From assembly GCF_008124765.1 (NCBI RefSeq), contig NZ_VNHS01000008.1, positions 310,001 through 374,000 of the forward strand: a stretch of 64,000 nt of DNA. The letters run 5' to 3'. The translations under genes were made by a program, and so were the position numbers. The notes beneath the pieces were generated by a model that was not told the DNA's origin, did no database searches, and was given only the letters and a program-made list of their open reading frames with translations. Below, piece by piece: positions 62,522 to 64,000 of the stretch. Position 1 is the first letter of the stretch. Each line of letters opens with the position of its first letter. This DNA comes from Paenibacillus methanolicus (lineage in GTDB: Bacteria; Bacillota; Bacilli; Paenibacillales; Paenibacillaceae).

Positions 62522-63423
62522 TGCTTCAAATCCCTCTCTCTTAAGAAAGTCAAGAACGTGACGGCCGAGATCGGCAGCAACGCCGACTTCAAGTAGATCG
62601 AATAAAATTGCCGCTTGAACGTCATATCCGTGAGCGGAATCGTGTGGATCAACCCGAGCGCGATCTCGTGCTTGACCGAAGAAGCAGACAGAAACGAAAC
62701 GCCGAGCCCTGCTTCGACGGCAGATTTGACCGCGCCGGTACTACCCAGCTCCATGACGATCTTCAACTTGGACGGATCGATATCGTGTCTGCGCATTTGC
62801 TCCTCCATGACTAGACGCGTGCCGGAGCCTTGTTCGCGAAGTACGAACGGGTATGCAATCGCGTCGGCGATCGACACCTCCGCGGCCTGCGCCAACGGAT
62901 GCGATTTGTCCACGACAAGCAGCAATTCGTCGCTCATGACAGCTTCCGTATGGATATCCGTATGGTTGACTGGTGCTTCGACCAGTCCAAAATTCAACTG
63001 GTGCCCCAAAATATCTTCCAAAATTTGAGACGTATTCATGACTTTCATGCTAATGGCAATATGCGGAAACTCCTGGCCGAAAGGACCCAGCAGTCGCGGA
63101 AGGATATATTCGCCGATGGTCAGGCTGGATCCTAGCTGCAACCTGCCTTTCAGCTGTTTCGTGAATTTGGACATATGCGCGTCGGTTTCCCGGATCAGCT
63201 CAATGCTCCGCAAGGCGAAAGGCATCAGTGCGCGGCCGGCTTCCGTCAGATCGATCCTCTTGGTCGACCGCTGAAGCAGCTTCGTGCCGAAATAGTCTTC
63301 CAGCGATTGAACCTGCATCGTGACGGCCGGCTGAGTCATGTGCAGCGCCTGAGCGGCTGCGGAGAAGCTCCCCCGTTCGGCGACGGTATAGAATATATGC
63401 AGCTGGTGAAAATTAAGGGCCAT
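62512..63423 (-). CDS. LysR-family transcriptional regulator (CysL-like)
   Basis: Regulator of 303 residues: N-terminal winged HTH (FSAAAQALHMTQPAVTMQVQ, LLQRSTKRIDLTEAGRAL) and a periplasmic-binding-like effector domain (LQLGSSLTIGEYILPRLLG onward). The general look is of the CysL/YwfK sub-group, but the target is unclear. It overlaps the PHP-domain gene, an unusual partnership that suggests shared regulation. Confidence 0.9.
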   Translation of the reverse strand: MALNFHQLHIFYTVAERGSFSAAAQALHMTQPAVTMQVQSLEDYFGTKLLQRSTKRIDLTEAGRALMPFALRSIELIRETDAHMSKFTKQLKGRLQLGSSLTIGEYILPRLLGPFGQEFPHIAISMKVMNTSQILEDILGHQLNFGLVEAPVNHTDIHTEAVMSDELLLVVDKSHPLAQAAEVSIADAIAYPFVLREQGSGTRLVMEEQMRRHDIDPSKLKIVMELGSTGAVKSAVEAGLGVSFLSASSVKHEIALGLIHTIPLTDMTFKRQFYSIYLKSALLPISAVTFLTFLRERDLKQWL

Positions 63424-63455
63424 CGATGCTACCTTCCTTCCTATCTATGCCCTCC

Positions 63456-63484
63456 ATTATACAGGCTGACCGAAAAGTAAAAAA
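63456..63484 (-). promoter_or_regulatory. Possible promoter of the LysR-PHP unit
   Basis: A perfect TATAAT (63456-63461, minus strand) lies about 35 bp before the LysR start. The -35 would fall in the T-run of the preceding terminator and is poor, as is common for regulated or autoregulated LysR promoters. Confidence 0.4.
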
Positions 63485-63512
63485 GCATGCGTCACGATCC
63501 TAACGCATGCTT
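63478..63512 (-). terminator. Terminator of the 145-residue protein gene
   Basis: A perfect 10-bp stem AAGCATGCGT/ACGCATGCTT followed by Ts on the minus strand, immediately after the stop codon region of the upstream gene. Confidence 0.88.
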
Positions 63513-63517
63513 GTCCG

Positions 63518-63955
63518 TTATTTCCGTTTTCGGCTATTCTTGATCAGCGTCATTCTTCTAGAATGGCGAAGCCACGAATAATAGGATTTGAGATCCCGCA
63601 GTTCGATCGTCTCGGACATCCGTCCGAGGAACGTCACGACGATCATCTTATGCAGCGGGTTGCCGGCAATGTCCGTCTCCTTCTCCAACGTGGTGAATTC
63701 CGCGACGAATACCAGATCATCATCAATTAAATATACATCCTGCTCGTTTCGGTAATACGGCTCGATTCTTCCTTGTTTCAAGCACTGCCATAAAAAGCCG
63801 GCAATGTCCTCGAATCCCGTCTTCTCGCTCTCAACACGGTCGGCCCAACGGCTCTTGGCATGGTTCGTGATGACAATATCTGCAACTTTCTTGTCGCCGA
63901 GAACGACGTGAAAAGGTTCGTACGTGCTCCATCTTTCCGTCATCTTATCTTTCAT
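63518..63955 (-). CDS. Hypothetical protein, 145 residues
   Basis: Soluble, charged protein beginning MKDKMTERWSTYEPFHVVLG, with a basic C-terminal tail (RHSRRMTLIKNSRKRK) that could bind nucleic acid. The segment IVITNHAKSRWADRVES is a distinctive feature, but I do not recognise the family. AAGGAGG lies 11 bases before the ATG at 63955, and an in-frame ATG four codons later is possible. It is followed by a good terminator, so it appears to be a single-gene transcript. Confidence 0.75.
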   Translation of the reverse strand: MKDKMTERWSTYEPFHVVLGDKKVADIVITNHAKSRWADRVESEKTGFEDIAGFLWQCLKQGRIEPYYRNEQDVYLIDDDLVFVAEFTTLEKETDIAGNPLHKMIVVTFLGRMSETIELRDLKSYYSWLRHSRRMTLIKNSRKRK

Positions 63956-64000
63956 CGCGATCCACCCCTCCTTAAGAAGCAGGCCTTATTATCTATATTT

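Noticed and set aside
1-64000. CRISPR arrays, insertion sequences, prophage, tRNA or rRNA genes
   Set aside because: No regularly spaced repeats, transposase or integrase motifs, cloverleaf-like segments or rRNA stretches were noticed by eye. A dedicated tRNA or repeat scan was not possible.

Overview
The window looks like chromosomal DNA of an endospore-forming, moderately GC-rich Firmicute of the Paenibacillus/Cohnella type. The evidence is a Bacillus-like core gene order, strong GGAGG ribosome-binding sites, a T-box riboswitch, an S-layer-homology protein, and sporulation genes (spoVM, a spoVIF-like gene, a GerMN lipoprotein). No rRNA, tRNA, insertion sequence, prophage or CRISPR array was seen. 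Nearly all of the sequence is coding; intergenic gaps are short and mostly hold promoters or hairpin terminators. The genus is inferred from gene content only.

Left part (1-20.5 kb, all genes on the minus strand): a parE gene cut by the window edge; an SGNH hydrolase followed by an ABC-2 type exporter; purT; a heterodimeric ABC exporter with one degenerate ATPase site; an operon nth - small unknown gene - two-headed dynamin (DynA/YpbR type); and an envelope operon encoding an AMIN/Amidase_3 cell-wall amidase, a GerMN lipoprotein and a 910-residue SLH protein.

Middle part (20.5-35 kb): leuCD, divergent from a LysR-type regulator with nested palindromes over the leuCD promoter; methionine-salvage genes mtnU and mtnE flanking an unknown secreted protein; then the most unusual arrangement of the window. 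A T-box leader whose specifier position reads CCC (proline) precedes proB-proA-proC, and proC is coupled by successive 4-bp overlaps to mtnW-mtnX-mtnB. Proline biosynthesis and part of methionine salvage therefore appear to sit in one transcript controlled by uncharged tRNA-Pro. A bidirectional terminator closes it against a DUF2515-like gene; a YedK/HMCES DNA-protein crosslink gene follows.

Right part (35-64 kb): the conserved Bacillus cluster, read right to left: remA-gmk-rpoZ, coaBC-priA-def-fmt-rsmB-rlmN-prpC-prkC-rsgA-rpe, a small membrane protein, spoVM, rpmB (opposite strand), the asp23-fakA-degV group, recG and a spoVIF-like gene. It couples nucleotide and CoA supply, replication restart, N-terminal formyl-methionine processing, ribosome maturation and Ser/Thr phospho-signalling. 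A Ca2+ P-type ATPase, dapF and the ribosome-rescue factor rqcH lie beside it. The edge carries a PHP-domain phosphoesterase, a second LysR regulator and an unknown 145-residue protein.

I did not find a clearly new defence or mobile system. The strongest observation is the proline T-box operon containing methionine-salvage genes.
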